Below are positions 44,921 to 53,377 of a stretch of DNA of 64,000 bases, piece after piece (positions within the stretch are counted from its first letter, which is position 1; each line of letters starts with the position of its first letter). The stretch is from Lachnoanaerobaculum sp. OBRC5-5. GTDB lineage: Bacteria; Bacillota; Clostridia; Lachnospirales; Lachnospiraceae. The position numbers and the translations under genes are program-made. The notes under the pieces are model-generated. The model was not told where the DNA came from and searched no databases. It saw only the letters and a list, made by a program, of their open reading frames with translations. Where the stretch lies: positions 1,900,930-1,964,929 of the forward strand of contig NZ_JH815185.1 of the NCBI RefSeq assembly GCF_000296385.1, written 5' to 3'.

Positions 44921-46417
44921 TTATCTCCTACTTACTTCTATTTTTAAAATATTTTTTGTGTTTTCATCTATTCTGTAGAGTTCTCCCGTTCTGTCAAGCC
45001 CGGCTTCCTCTCCGAAAATATTGCTCTCTCGAAATATCCAAAGTATATCAAAGCCAATCGCAACAACTAAATATTCCCCTCTGATATTTAAAGGTATCTT
45101 ACCATCCGTGAAAAGTTTTTTGACAGCCTTTCTACCGGATTTTATATGTATAAAATCTCCGCTTTCACATCCTCTGATTACAATATTTTCCTGTATAATT
45201 TTTATCATATCATCTTTATTAATAATACTGTTTATACATATAGATTTTCTATTATATTTTACTATATTTTCAAGGACTTTGTCAAAATCAAGCCACCTGA
45301 TATTACCGGCTTTCGGAATGTCCTTAATATTGAAATTATCCAAAATCTTGTAATTTATTTCAGGTACTGAAATCTTTTCATTATCCGATTCTTTTTTATC
45401 TTCATCTGTAAATCTTATATTTTCATATTCATTGTAGACTTTTATTCCGTATTTTAAATCAAGCTTTTTTCCGTTTTCAGATTTTGCAAGATTACATATA
45501 TCCTCTATATGCACCATACCGATATCTTTTATTCCAAGCTCTTTACTCTTTAATACTTTTCTTAAAGTATACCTGATAATATATGTACCAATAATATGAA
45601 ACTCATTAAGTAAGGCCTCTTTGTCTAATAAAAATTCATATTTGCCTTTGATTTTTAAATTCTTTTCACAAAATTTTATAGCCGAACTTTCAAAAAACTC
45701 ATCGGCCTCAGCCGCAATTTTAGAAGATTTATAAAAATTATTGATTACATTACTGTTAACGTTTTTTTCAAGTATCGGAAAGACCTCGTTCCTTAAAATA
45801 TTTCTTGTATAATCATTTTTCAGATTGGTACTGTCCGTCATATAATCTATACTGTTTCTTTTAAGATAGTCCTCTATTTCATCCCTTGAAAATGCCAGTA
45901 AAGGTCTTATAATATTTTTATTTCTTACCAAAATACCCTTTAATCCCGATATACCGCTACCCCTTGAAAGATTGTGAAGTATGGTCTCCGCATTGTCATT
46001 TTTATTATGAGCCACTGCAATTTTGATCTTGTTATAATCCAATCCTTCCTTTAACGCTATATCTTTTGATACACTTTCAAAAGCCTCATATCTCATCTTT
46101 CTTCCGGCTTCTTCTTCACTTAGTTTATGCTCTTTTGCAATACCGGGTATATCATAGTGAAAACTGAAAAAACAAATATCAAGTTTTTCACAAAATTTCT
46201 TTACATAATTTTCATCACGACTTGCCTCTTCACCTCTTATACCATGATTTATATGTACGACAAAAAGCCTTATTTCTAAGGCTTTTTGTATACGACTCAA
46301 TGTATGCAACAGGCATATGGAATCCGCACCTCCGCTTACACCGAGTACTATTCTATCTTTTTTTTCGATCAGATTATTATCCTCTATGAAATGACTAAAC
46401 GTATCTATATCTAACAT
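44921..46417 (-). CDS. tilS: tRNA(Ile)-lysidine synthetase
   Basis: A 498-residue enzyme that attaches lysine to C34 of the CAU-anticodon isoleucine tRNA so that it reads AUA. The PP-loop is GVSGGADSICLLH near the N-terminus. VVHINHGIRGEEASRDE and VAHNKNDNAETILHNLSRGSGISGL follow, all TilS hallmarks. The C-terminal half is divergent, as usual, and Asn/Lys-rich. It starts 1 nt after divIC. Essential in most bacteria. Confidence 0.95.
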   Translation of the reverse strand: MLDIDTFSHFIEDNNLIEKKDRIVLGVSGGADSICLLHTLSRIQKALEIRLFVVHINHGIRGEEASRDENYVKKFCEKLDICFFSFHYDIPGIAKEHKLSEEEAGRKMRYEAFESVSKDIALKEGLDYNKIKIAVAHNKNDNAETILHNLSRGSGISGLKGILVRNKNIIRPLLAFSRDEIEDYLKRNSIDYMTDSTNLKNDYTRNILRNEVFPILEKNVNSNVINNFYKSSKIAAEADEFFESSAIKFCEKNLKIKGKYEFLLDKEALLNEFHIIGTYIIRYTLRKVLKSKELGIKDIGMVHIEDICNLAKSENGKKLDLKYGIKVYNEYENIRFTDEDKKESDNEKISVPEINYKILDNFNIKDIPKAGNIRWLDFDKVLENIVKYNRKSICINSIINKDDMIKIIQENIVIRGCESGDFIHIKSGRKAVKKLFTDGKIPLNIRGEYLVVAIGFDILWIFRESNIFGEEAGLDRTGELYRIDENTKNILKIEVSRR

Positions 46418-46418
46418 A

Positions 46419-46727
46419 TTATTTTTCTGCCTTTATAGCAATCTCATCAGGAAAAACAAGTCCAAGTTTTTCTCTTGCCATTTCTATTATATAACTGTCG
46501 GTTTGAACATATTTTCTTTGTTCTTCAAGTTTCTTTGATCTTTCGTCTTCACTCTCAAGTTCTTCAATTACTTTTTGATTGTAGGACTCTCTTTTTGCCA
46601 ATTCCTGTTTTATACTGTTTACCTTTAATCCGAGAATAATCGCTACAGATAAAACCACTCCGGTGACAAAAATTATCGCAAATTTATTTTCCGATATTGC
46701 GCCGGCTTTCTTTCTTTTTCTCGCCAT
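46419..46727 (-). CDS. divIC: FtsB/DivIC-type septum formation initiator
   Basis: A 102-residue bitopic protein with a short basic cytoplasmic start (ARKRKKAG), one membrane helix (about 16-36), and an external coiled coil (KQELAKRESYNQKVIEELESEDERSKKLEEQ region) followed by the conserved YIIEMAREKLGLVFPDEI. DivIC/FtsB forms a complex with FtsL and DivIB/FtsQ that activates septal peptidoglycan synthesis. ATG with AAAAGGAG upstream. First gene of the chained operon. Confidence 0.9.
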   Translation of the reverse strand: MARKRKKAGAISENKFAIIFVTGVVLSVAIILGLKVNSIKQELAKRESYNQKVIEELESEDERSKKLEEQRKYVQTDSYIIEMAREKLGLVFPDEIAIKAEK

Positions 46728-46798
46728 AAAAACACTCCTTTTAAATTCCGGTGTCGGCTTTATTTAAAAACTGACATATTTTTAAGCGGCTACTAACT

Positions 46799-47806
46799 TT
46801 ATAATAGTATCATTCTATTCTTTTTGCAAGCCTCAATCATATCGGCAGGCCAAACACTTGACTGAACTTCTCCAACATGTGCTTTATTAAGAAGAAGCAT
46901 ACAAAGTCTGCTCTGTCCTATACCTCCACCTATTGTATATGGTAATTCTCCCGCCAAAAGAGCCTTGTGGAAAGGTAAACTCTTTCTGTCAAGTGCATTT
47001 GCGACCTTTAACTGTGCTTCCATTGCCGCTTCATCCACTCTGATACCCATACTTGATATCTCCAATGCACAGTTTAAATTCTCAAACCAGAAGAGAATAT
47101 CACCGTTTAACTCCCAGTCGTCATAGTCAGGTGCTCTGCCGTCATGAGGCTTTCCGTCTCCCAAAGCACCACCGATTTTCTCCACAAAAACACAGCCATG
47201 TTCTTTAACAATAAGATTTTCTCTCTCCTTCGGAGTCTTATCAGGATATCTAAGTCTAAGATCCTCTGATGTGATAAAGAATATATCATCCGGCAAATGG
47301 TTGACAGCCTCAGGATATTTATACCACACCTCATGCTCCATATGCTTGATCACTTTAAATATGGTTCTTACCGTATCTTCCAAAACCTCAATAGTTCTGT
47401 CTTCTTTTCTTATTACCTTTTCCCAGTCCCATTGATCCACATAGCATGAGTGAAGATTGTCAAGTTCCTCATCTCTTCTTATGGCATTCATATTTGTGTA
47501 AAGGCCTTCACCCGGCGCAAAATCATACTCGCCAAGAGCCATTCTCTTCCACTTTGCAAGTGATTGAACAACTTCATACTCCTCATTAGGAACTCCGAGT
47601 ATATCAAATGCTACAGGACGCTCAACTCCGTTTAAGTTATCATTCAATCCGCTTGACTTTGATACAAATAAAGGGGCTGAAACCCTCTCCAGATTCATTT
47701 CTTTTCCGAATTCTTTTTGAAATGTGTCTCTGATATATTTTATCGCTTCCTGCGTCTGTCTTACACTTAATACAGGATCATAACCCTTTGGTAAAATCAA
47801 TGCCAT
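46799..47806 (-). CDS. asnA: Aspartate-ammonia ligase (asparagine synthetase A)
   Basis: A 335-residue ammonia-dependent asparagine synthetase, related to class II aminoacyl-tRNA synthetases. It contains [55 protein letters not shown] and [17 protein letters not shown], all AsnA-specific. A TTG six bases upstream is in frame. The ATG at 47806 is preferred, with GGAGG 6 nt upstream. It has its own promoter. Confidence 0.97.
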   Translation of the reverse strand: MALILPKGYDPVLSVRQTQEAIKYIRDTFQKEFGKEMNLERVSAPLFVSKSSGLNDNLNGVERPVAFDILGVPNEEYEVVQSLAKWKRMALGEYDFAPGEGLYTNMNAIRRDEELDNLHSCYVDQWDWEKVIRKEDRTIEVLEDTVRTIFKVIKHMEHEVWYKYPEAVNHLPDDIFFITSEDLRLRYPDKTPKERENLIVKEHGCVFVEKIGGALGDGKPHDGRAPDYDDWELNGDILFWFENLNCALEISSMGIRVDEAAMEAQLKVANALDRKSLPFHKALLAGELPYTIGGGIGQSRLCMLLLNKAHVGEVQSSVWPADMIEACKKNRMILL

Positions 47807-47848
47807 AAACAACCTCCGATATATAAATTCATACTCTTTAAAAAAATT

Positions 47849-47877
47849 ATGATAGCACTAAGTACCGCAATATACAA
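47849..47877 (-). promoter_or_regulatory. Sigma-A promoter of asnA
   Basis: TTGTAT (47872-47877) and TATCAT (47849-47854) on the minus strand are 17 bp apart, with TG one base before the -10. The leader is about 35 nt. Confidence 0.65.
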
Positions 47878-47910
47878 TAGATAATGCCATAACTTAATAA
47901 AAAAGACAAA

Positions 47911-47940
47911 AGAAAAAAGACTGCCTTTTACAGCAGTCTT
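47911..47940 (-). terminator. Rho-independent terminator of hsp20
   Basis: An 8-bp stem (AAGACTGC at 47917-47924, GCAGTCTT at 47933-47940) is followed on the minus strand by TTTTTTCTTTT. Confidence 0.88.
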
Positions 47941-47945
47941 AAAAA

Positions 47946-48368
47946 TTATTCAATTGCAATTGTCTTCGGATCCTGTGGAAGTCTCTCTTTTTCCTTTGGC
48001 AAAGTGAGTTTCAAAATACCGTTGTTATATGAAGCCTTGATATCTTCCTCGGTTATTGCTTCTCCTACAAAGAAACTTCTCTGACATGAACCGAATCTTC
48101 TCTCTCTGCGGATGTATTTATCCTGTTCATCCTTTTCATCTTTACTTTCCTCATGCTTTGCACTGATTGTAAGGTATCCGTCCTTTAAGCTTGCACTTAT
48201 ATCTTCCTTATTAAATCCCGGAATCTCTACACTCAACTCATAGTTTCCTTCGACTTCCTTTACATCTGTCTTCATGCTTGGAGCCTCAAACTTTCTAAAA
48301 TCTCTTCCAAAAAAATCATTATTAAAAAAATCATCAAATAAATTGTAACTTCTTCCCGGTAATAACAT
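47946..48368 (-). CDS. Small heat shock protein, Hsp20/alpha-crystallin family
   Basis: A 140-residue ATP-independent holdase chaperone. The alpha-crystallin domain spans about 35-130 (NYELSVEIPGFNKEDISASL, GYLTISAKHE, RSFFVGEAITEEDIKASYNNGILKLTLPK) and ends with the QDPKTIAIE tail. Three ATGs lie upstream in frame. The ATG at 48368 is preferred because AAGGAG lies 8 nt upstream, and MLLPGRSYNLFDDF matches family N-termini. It is expressed from a promoter covered by a CIRCE operator, so HrcA control is predicted. Confidence 0.94.
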   Translation of the reverse strand: MLLPGRSYNLFDDFFNNDFFGRDFRKFEAPSMKTDVKEVEGNYELSVEIPGFNKEDISASLKDGYLTISAKHEESKDEKDEQDKYIRRERRFGSCQRSFFVGEAITEEDIKASYNNGILKLTLPKEKERLPQDPKTIAIE

Positions 48369-48457
48369 ATCCATATCTCCTTCTTTAGTATTCATTATAT
48401 TTTGCAAATAAAACCTTGTAACGATATTGTTATCTATGTCTTATTTGTTATATGCAT

Positions 48458-48486
48458 ACTATAACACTAATTATTAGCACTGTCAA
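48458..48486 (-). promoter_or_regulatory. Sigma-A promoter of hsp20
   Basis: A perfect TTGACA (48481-48486) lies 17 bp from TATAGT (48458-48463) on the minus strand. The -35 hexamer lies inside the CIRCE element. Confidence 0.85.
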
Positions 48487-48500
48487 TAGTTGAGTGCTAA
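48474..48500. promoter_or_regulatory. CIRCE operator (HrcA-binding site)
   Basis: The arms TTAGCACTG (48474-48482) and GAGTGCTAA (48492-48500) are separated by 9 bp. This matches the consensus TTAGCACTC-N9-GAGTGCTAA with one deviation in the left arm. It overlaps the -35 of the hsp20 promoter, the position expected for repression by HrcA. Confidence 0.93.
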
Positions 48501-48521
48501 TTTTTCAAAAAATTTTTATCA

Positions 48522-48550
48522 TAAAAAACCGGCTCTTATTATGAGCCGGT
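48522..48550 (-). terminator. Rho-independent terminator of the Tm-1-like operon
   Basis: An 8-bp GC-rich stem (ACCGGCTC at 48528-48535, GAGCCGGT at 48543-48550) is followed by TTTTTTA on the minus strand. Confidence 0.92.
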
Positions 48551-48568
48551 CAAATTTGTCTCAATATA

Positions 48569-49399
48569 TTATTTCTGTATTGCCTTAAATGCTTCTGTCT
48601 GTGATGTCATGCCTCTCTCTGATGCCAATCTCTCTATAGAAGAAGCTCCAAAGAAACCGTCAATCTCAGGCACATGCTTTATTACATATGCAGCATCTTC
48701 AGGATCTGCAATAGGACCGCCATGGCAAATTACCATTATCTCCGGATTAACCTCACGACCTGCCTTAATGATCTCACGAATCTTTTCGCAGCAATCGTCA
48801 AGTGTTAAAGCGGTTTCAGCTCCGATTGATCCTTTTGTTGTAAGTCCCATATGTGCAACTAAAATATCTGCACCTGCCTCTGCCATAGCCTTTGCCTGCT
48901 CAGGATCGAAAACATATGGACATGTTAACATATCAAGCTTATGTGCTTCTCTGATCATTTCTACTTCGAGCCCATATCCCATTCCTGTTTCCTCAAGATT
49001 TGCACGGAACTTACCGTCTATCAATCCTACTGTCGGGAAGTTTTGTACACCGTTAAAGCCTTGATCCTTTAATTGCTTTAAGAAAAGGTCCATTACACGG
49101 AACGGATCTGTTCCGCAAACACCTGCAAGGACAGGTGTGTTCTTTACTATAGGAAGTACTTCCGCACCCATTTCCTGTACAATTTTATTTGCATCACCAT
49201 AAGCCAATAATCCTGATAAAGATCCTCTACCTGCCATTCTGAAACGCCCTGAGTTATAGATAATCAGCATATCGGCTCCGCCTTTTTCACTGCACTTTGC
49301 TGTAATACCTGTTCCGGCACCGACACCTACAAGGATCTTTCCGGCTGCTACCTCAGATTTAAACTTGTCCATGATCTCTTTTCTTGATTGTCTGTTCAT
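48569..49399 (-). CDS. TIM-barrel protein, annotated as phosphoenolpyruvate hydrolase family (Tm-1 C-terminal-domain-like)
   Basis: A 276-residue TIM-barrel protein with [72 protein letters not shown] and a phosphate-loop-like [11 protein letters not shown]. The family name comes from one claimed PEP hydrolase activity. It also forms the C-terminal half of plant Tm-1 proteins. It is translated 24 nt after the Tm-1-like gene with AAAGGAG upstream. The regulator at 50880 carries a paralogous barrel. The true reaction is unknown. Confidence 0.85.
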   Translation of the reverse strand: MNRQSRKEIMDKFKSEVAAGKILVGVGAGTGITAKCSEKGGADMLIIYNSGRFRMAGRGSLSGLLAYGDANKIVQEMGAEVLPIVKNTPVLAGVCGTDPFRVMDLFLKQLKDQGFNGVQNFPTVGLIDGKFRANLEETGMGYGLEVEMIREAHKLDMLTCPYVFDPEQAKAMAEAGADILVAHMGLTTKGSIGAETALTLDDCCEKIREIIKAGREVNPEIMVICHGGPIADPEDAAYVIKHVPEIDGFFGASSIERLASERGMTSQTEAFKAIQK

Positions 49400-49423
49400 T
49401 TTATTTCTCCTTTACTTATATAT

Positions 49424-50641
49424 TTATACTTCCAACATTTTAATAAGTTCTTCTGCAGCTCTTTGTGCAAAAGCTTTCTCATTTATATTATTATCCATCT
49501 CGACTATATTAACTTTATCTGCGTCGATATTATTTTTTAATGTATCAAATAAAGCTTCATCCTCTTTACTTCCATAAAAAGGCTGACCTTGTGCATCAAT
49601 CATTGATACTCCTTTTAAAGGTAGAATCAATACTGTCTTACCGGAAGATGCATTTAATTTTTCGGCAATCTTTTGACCGAATTTTATATTTTCTTCCACT
49701 GTAGTTCTCATTAGAGTAACTGTCGGATTATATTTATATAAATTACGATTTTTAAATTTCTCAGGGATTGTATCAATCGGTCCGAAGTTTACCATATCAA
49801 GTGCACCAACAGAAACAACCTGCGGAACATGATTTCTTCCTGCAGCTTCCAGTCTGTTAGGTCCGGCACCAAGTACTCCTCCGACTATTTCATCACACCA
49901 CTCTGTTGTTGTAATATCCAATACTCCTTTGAAAAATCCCGCATCTATCAGTGACTCCATAGTCTTTCCGCCTGTTCCCGTTGCATGGAAAACAAGTACT
50001 TCATAACCACGCTCTTCCAAATACTCTTTTGCAAAATCCACACATGGAGTAGTTACTCCGAACATTGTAGCGGCAATCAAAGGTTTTTCATCTTCCTCAA
50101 CTTTTTTTATCTTATCCGCCATTCCAACCATTCCGGCAATGGCAAGTACCGCATTTTTAAATATTGTTTTTGAAATTTTATTCAGACCTGCAACATCAAC
50201 TATGGAAGGCATCATTATTATGTCACTTGTTCCGACATACTGAGATACATTTCCTGAAGCCATGGTGGAAACCATCATTTTAGGTACACCGATAGGTAAG
50301 GCTCTCATTGCAGGTGTTACAAGTGATGTTCCTCCGGAACCTCCAAATGAGATGATACCGTCAAACTTTCCTTCAGCATAAAGCCTTGGAATCAACAGCT
50401 CCATTCCCTTTGATAAAACCTCTGTGGCCATTGCCCTGTCTCTTCTTGAGACAATATCTTCAATATCATAACCTGCTTCTTTTGCGATTTCTTTATTTGA
50501 TACATCAACCTCAATCTTAGAATCAAATACACTGGTATTTATCATATATGCCTTTAATCCCAGTTCTTCTATCAGCTCTTTGACATATAGAAACTCTTTA
50601 CCCTTAGTATCAAATGTACCTGCTACAGCAATAGTTTTCAT
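49424..50641 (-). CDS. Tm-1-like ATP-binding domain protein (UPF0261)
   Basis: A 405-residue protein of the UPF0261 family, homologous to the N-terminal ATP-binding half of the tomato virus-resistance protein Tm-1. Conserved stretches are AGTFDTKGKEFLYVKELI, GIISFGGSGGTSLVTPAMRALP, GTSDIIMMPSIVDVAGLN, FHATGTGGKTMESLIDAG and ITTTEWCDEIVGGVLGAGPNR. In plants this domain and the TIM barrel are one protein. Here they are two adjacent genes. ATG with AAAGGA upstream. The reaction is unknown. The glycine-rich loops and the GTGGK segment suggest nucleotide binding. Confidence 0.9.
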   Translation of the reverse strand: MKTIAVAGTFDTKGKEFLYVKELIEELGLKAYMINTSVFDSKIEVDVSNKEIAKEAGYDIEDIVSRRDRAMATEVLSKGMELLIPRLYAEGKFDGIISFGGSGGTSLVTPAMRALPIGVPKMMVSTMASGNVSQYVGTSDIIMMPSIVDVAGLNKISKTIFKNAVLAIAGMVGMADKIKKVEEDEKPLIAATMFGVTTPCVDFAKEYLEERGYEVLVFHATGTGGKTMESLIDAGFFKGVLDITTTEWCDEIVGGVLGAGPNRLEAAGRNHVPQVVSVGALDMVNFGPIDTIPEKFKNRNLYKYNPTVTLMRTTVEENIKFGQKIAEKLNASSGKTVLILPLKGVSMIDAQGQPFYGSKEDEALFDTLKNNIDADKVNIVEMDNNINEKAFAQRAAEELIKMLEV

Positions 50642-50706
50642 CTAATCCTTTAGACTCCTTTCCGTTTAGACTTGTTACGACTCCTTATAAATAACCATGC
50701 TTTAAT

Positions 50707-50736
50707 AATACCCTAAATATAAAAAAATCAAATGTC
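50707..50736 (-). promoter_or_regulatory. Possible promoter of the Tm-1-like operon
   Basis: On the minus strand TTGATT (approximately 50727-50732) and TATTAA/TTATTA (approximately 50703-50709) are 17-18 bp apart. This is a moderate match only. The remainder of 50642-50822 is AT-rich. I see no further element, although binding sites for the AraC-type regulator would be expected here. Confidence 0.35.
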
Positions 50737-50828
50737 ATTATTTTATGTTTTATTGTGTTTATTTTATATTCTGATTGTATTTTATATATTAAATATTGTT
50801 TTTATATTATCTTTTATAATATAAGAAC

Positions 50829-50863
50829 AAAAAACAACCTCTTGTCGGTACCAAAAGAGATTG
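50829..50863 (-). terminator. Rho-independent terminator of the AraC-fusion regulator gene
   Basis: A 9-bp stem including one G-U pair (arms 50835-50843 and 50855-50863) is followed on the minus strand by TTTTTT. It ends transcription 17 nt after the regulator stop codon. Confidence 0.85.
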
Positions 50864-50879
50864 TTCTTCATATTTTTAT

Positions 50880-52073
50880 TTATTTTTGTTTACGATATAT
50901 TTCCGGAGATACTCCTATATACTTCTTAAAGATTTTGGTGAATTGAACATAATCCGTATAACCAACCGCCATTCCTATTTCCTTACAGGAGGTCTTGCCG
51001 TTTTTCAAGAGTTCTTTAGCTTTATTGAGCCTAAACCAAATTAAATATTCCGTAAATGACATCCCTGTATCTTTTTTGAATCTTATACTGTAATATGTCG
51101 GCGATATATGCGCCACCAAGGCCAAATCTCTAAGTTGAATTACTTCCATATAATGTTCTTCAATATACCTTTTTGCCATCTCGGTATAATCGGCTGTATT
51201 TAAACTTCCGTCTATAGCTTTTACAAAGAGGTCCTCACTGTTAAACTCTCCATAGCTTTTAAAGGCCTTCGTAGTATTATGAATTGCCCTTTCTATAGGT
51301 ATTCTCTCAAATGTAGAACCGCCTATATATCCCTGACAGCTTGTATTTTGATACATATACTTCATATCTATCGGTGTACTTGCAGGTCCTGAATATATCA
51401 TTCTTATTATATCTTTATTTTTTTCCTCGCAAACTTTAAATATATCTTCCGCCATCCTGTGAGCATCATATAATGACAATGATTTCTTTGCTCCCAAAAA
51501 TCCTCCCTTCGTAAGTCCAAGATGAACACATATGGCATCCGCTCCGGCATCTATCATTCTTTTTGCCTCATATTCTGTAGTTACAAAAGCCACTGTGAAT
51601 AAATCAAAGTAATTGGCAAGCTTTATTGCCTCAATCTCTTTTTCAAATGAAGTGCCCTCCTCCTCCAATGCCTCACGAAACTTCCCGTCTATCAAAGCCA
51701 AGGTTGGAAAATTTACAATTCCCGCAAATCCGCTCATTTTTATTTCTCTAATATATTCATATAGGTTTATTTCCGGATCCGAAGCCAATATTCCAAAAAG
51801 TATGGGAATGTTTTTTATAATAGGCAACAGTTCTCTTGTACCCAATTCCATAACAATATCATTGCTGTTTCCATAACACAGATAGCTTGCATAGGAACTT
51901 CTGCCGGTAATACGGTATTTTCCCGCACTGAGAGCCATTATAAAGTCTACTCCTCCCATGGCAACATATTTGGCTGTCATGCCAGATCCCAGAGCTGCTC
52001 CGATAATATGACCGTTTACATTGATTTGCGCATGTAACATCTTTTTTATTGTTTCTCTATCCAAAGTTTTCAT
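50880..52073 (-). CDS. TIM-barrel sensor fused to AraC-type DNA-binding domain
   Basis: A protein of about 397 residues. Residues 1-275 are a paralogue of the TIM-barrel protein encoded at 48569 (shared GMTAKY, GKYRITGRSS, VNFPTLALIDGKFREALEEEG, ICVHLGLTKGGFLGAKKSL and IYSGPAS). Residues 295-397 are a two-helix-turn-helix AraC domain (QLRDLALVAHISPTYYSIRF; CKEIGMAVGYTDYVQFTKIFKKYIGVSP). The frame is open to a TTG at 52136, but that lies in the -35 box, so the start must be the ATG at 52073 or 52082. It is divergent from rpsT, with its own promoter and terminator. Most likely it regulates the adjacent Tm-1-like operon after binding the same ligand. Confidence 0.9.
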   Translation of the reverse strand: MKTLDRETIKKMLHAQINVNGHIIGAALGSGMTAKYVAMGGVDFIMALSAGKYRITGRSSYASYLCYGNSNDIVMELGTRELLPIIKNIPILFGILASDPEINLYEYIREIKMSGFAGIVNFPTLALIDGKFREALEEEGTSFEKEIEAIKLANYFDLFTVAFVTTEYEAKRMIDAGADAICVHLGLTKGGFLGAKKSLSLYDAHRMAEDIFKVCEEKNKDIIRMIYSGPASTPIDMKYMYQNTSCQGYIGGSTFERIPIERAIHNTTKAFKSYGEFNSEDLFVKAIDGSLNTADYTEMAKRYIEEHYMEVIQLRDLALVAHISPTYYSIRFKKDTGMSFTEYLIWFRLNKAKELLKNGKTSCKEIGMAVGYTDYVQFTKIFKKYIGVSPEIYRKQK

Positions 52074-52107
52074 GTCCCCCATGCCGTATATTTTATCACT
52101 TTGTTTT

Positions 52108-52136
52108 ATTATAAAGACATACAAAATAAATATCAA
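52108..52136 (-). promoter_or_regulatory. Sigma-A promoter of the AraC-fusion gene
   Basis: TTGATA (52131-52136) and a perfect TATAAT (52108-52113) on the minus strand, 17 bp apart. The site rules out the upstream TTG as a start codon. Confidence 0.78.
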
Positions 52137-52165
52137 ACCTATTCAACAAAACTTTCTCTTAAACC

Positions 52166-52194
52166 TTGACATTCCACTTAGAATATCCTAAAAT
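52166..52194 (+). promoter_or_regulatory. Sigma-A promoter of rpsT
   Basis: A perfect TTGACA (52166-52171) lies 17 bp from TAAAAT (52189-52194). The leader is about 100 nt and contains a small hairpin (TTGAACTG and CAG-GC-TTCAA, about 52211-52236), possibly involved in S20 autoregulation. Confidence 0.8.
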
Positions 52195-52298
52195 TATATT
52201 CGCGTTTAGATTGAACTGTCCGTGTCCAGGCTTCAATATAAACTTTTAAAAGTAAAATTTAATTCAACAAAAAAGTTATTTATTTATTGGAGGTAATT

Positions 52299-52565
52299 GT
52301 GGCTAATATCAAATCAGCAAAGAAGAGAATTCAAGTTGCTTTAGTTAGAACTGAGAGAAATAAGTCTATCAGATCAAAAGTAAAGACTGCTATTAAGAAA
52401 GTTGACAGTGCTGTTGCAGCAAATGACAAGAAGCTTGCACAGGAGAACCTTAAGAATGCTATCGTTGAGATTACAAAGGCAGCATCAAAGGGTGTATATC
52501 ACAAGAACAATGCATCTCGTAAGGTTGCAAGACTTTCAAAGGCTGTTGATAGTATCAATGCATAA
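52299..52565 (+). CDS. rpsT: 30S ribosomal protein S20
   Basis: An 88-residue S20 protein that binds 16S rRNA. The N-terminus ANIKSAKKRI and the C-terminal GVYHKNNASRKVARLSKAV are conserved. The frame opens at 52287, but the GTG at 52299 is the start: GGAGG lies 5 nt upstream and the protein then begins exactly as other S20 proteins do. Highly basic and helical. It has its own promoter and is followed by a terminator. Confidence 0.97.
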   Translation: MANIKSAKKRIQVALVRTERNKSIRSKVKTAIKKVDSAVAANDKKLAQENLKNAIVEITKAASKGVYHKNNASRKVARLSKAVDSINA

Positions 52566-52570
52566 AACAA

Positions 52571-52604
52571 ACTCCAATGACCGTCATCATTGGAGTTTTT
52601 TATT
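52571..52604 (+). terminator. Rho-independent terminator of rpsT
   Basis: A 10-bp stem (ACTCCAATGA at 52571-52580, TCATTGGAGT at 52587-52596) runs straight into TTTTTTATTT. A second, GC-rich hairpin (CCTGCCGA/TCGGCAGG, 52609-52626) followed by TTATTTTT lies just downstream as a back-up. Confidence 0.93.
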
Positions 52605-52631
52605 TCACCTGCCGATCTCGGCAGGTTATTT

Positions 52632-53285
52632 TTATCTGCTTATAATCATTTTACAAATCTTATTTCCCTGACTTGAGAATTTCTCCTCATATTCCGTCAT
52701 TATATTTCCTTCAGATTCCTTTTCAGAATGAAAGTCAAAGCTGCAAAAATCAAGTTTCCACTTTGAATCCTTTACCACCTCCAAAGAATATTCAAACAGC
52801 CCGATATTATCGGTCTTAAATTCTATTACTCCGTCCTTTTTCAATATAATATCGTACACATTTAAAAAATCCGGTGATGTAAGTCTTCTGTTTGCATGTC
52901 TGTCCTTCGGCCATGGATCGGAAAAATTAAGAAATATTTTATCCACCTCTCCTGCCTCAAATATCTCCGAGAGTTTCTTTGCATCTGCACATAGAAACCT
53001 TAGATTGTCTATACTCTTCTCTTTTTCAAGGTTTCTTTTTCTTTGTATTGCTTTCATCAGTACACTTTCATACTTTTCTATACCGATAAAGTTTATATCC
53101 GGATGTGTTATCGCCATATTTCTGATAAACTGTCCCTTGCCCATTCCTATCTCAATCTGCAAAGATCTTTTCTCCTCAAAGATATCCTGTATACTTCCCT
53201 TCAATTCTATTGCTTTATCTTCTCTGATACATTCCTTTGCTTCGGTTATAAAGTCCTCACAGCCCTTTATATGTCTAAGTCTCAT
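52632..53285 (-). CDS. trmB: tRNA (guanine-N7-)-methyltransferase
   Basis: A 217-residue SAM-dependent methyltransferase that makes m7G46 in tRNA. It contains IEIGMGKGQFI (SAM motif I), NFIGIEKYESVL, and the TrmB hallmark FLNFSDPWPKDRHANRRLTSPDFL. It ends with FEYSLE and TEYEEKFSSQGNKI, the typical C-terminus. ATG with GGAG upstream. Convergent to rpsT. Confidence 0.97.
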   Translation of the reverse strand: MRLRHIKGCEDFITEAKECIREDKAIELKGSIQDIFEEKRSLQIEIGMGKGQFIRNMAITHPDINFIGIEKYESVLMKAIQRKRNLEKEKSIDNLRFLCADAKKLSEIFEAGEVDKIFLNFSDPWPKDRHANRRLTSPDFLNVYDIILKKDGVIEFKTDNIGLFEYSLEVVKDSKWKLDFCSFDFHSEKESEGNIMTEYEEKFSSQGNKICKMIISR

Positions 53286-53335
53286 TATTACTACTCCATT
53301 TCCTATATAGCAATTTAGTATACATTATATCGGAT

Positions 53336-53366
53336 AAAAAAAGCAACAGGCATTTATGCCTGTTGC
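53336..53366 (-). terminator. Rho-independent terminator of htrA
   Basis: GCAACAGGCAT (53343-53353) and ATGCCTGTTGC (53356-53366) form an 11-bp palindrome, followed on the minus strand by seven Ts. Confidence 0.9.
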
Positions 53367-53377
53367 GTATAAATATA

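Noticed and set aside
52074-52136. Upstream extension of the AraC-fusion frame to a TTG start
   Set aside because: The TTG lies in the -35 box of a good promoter, so the extension cannot be on the transcript.
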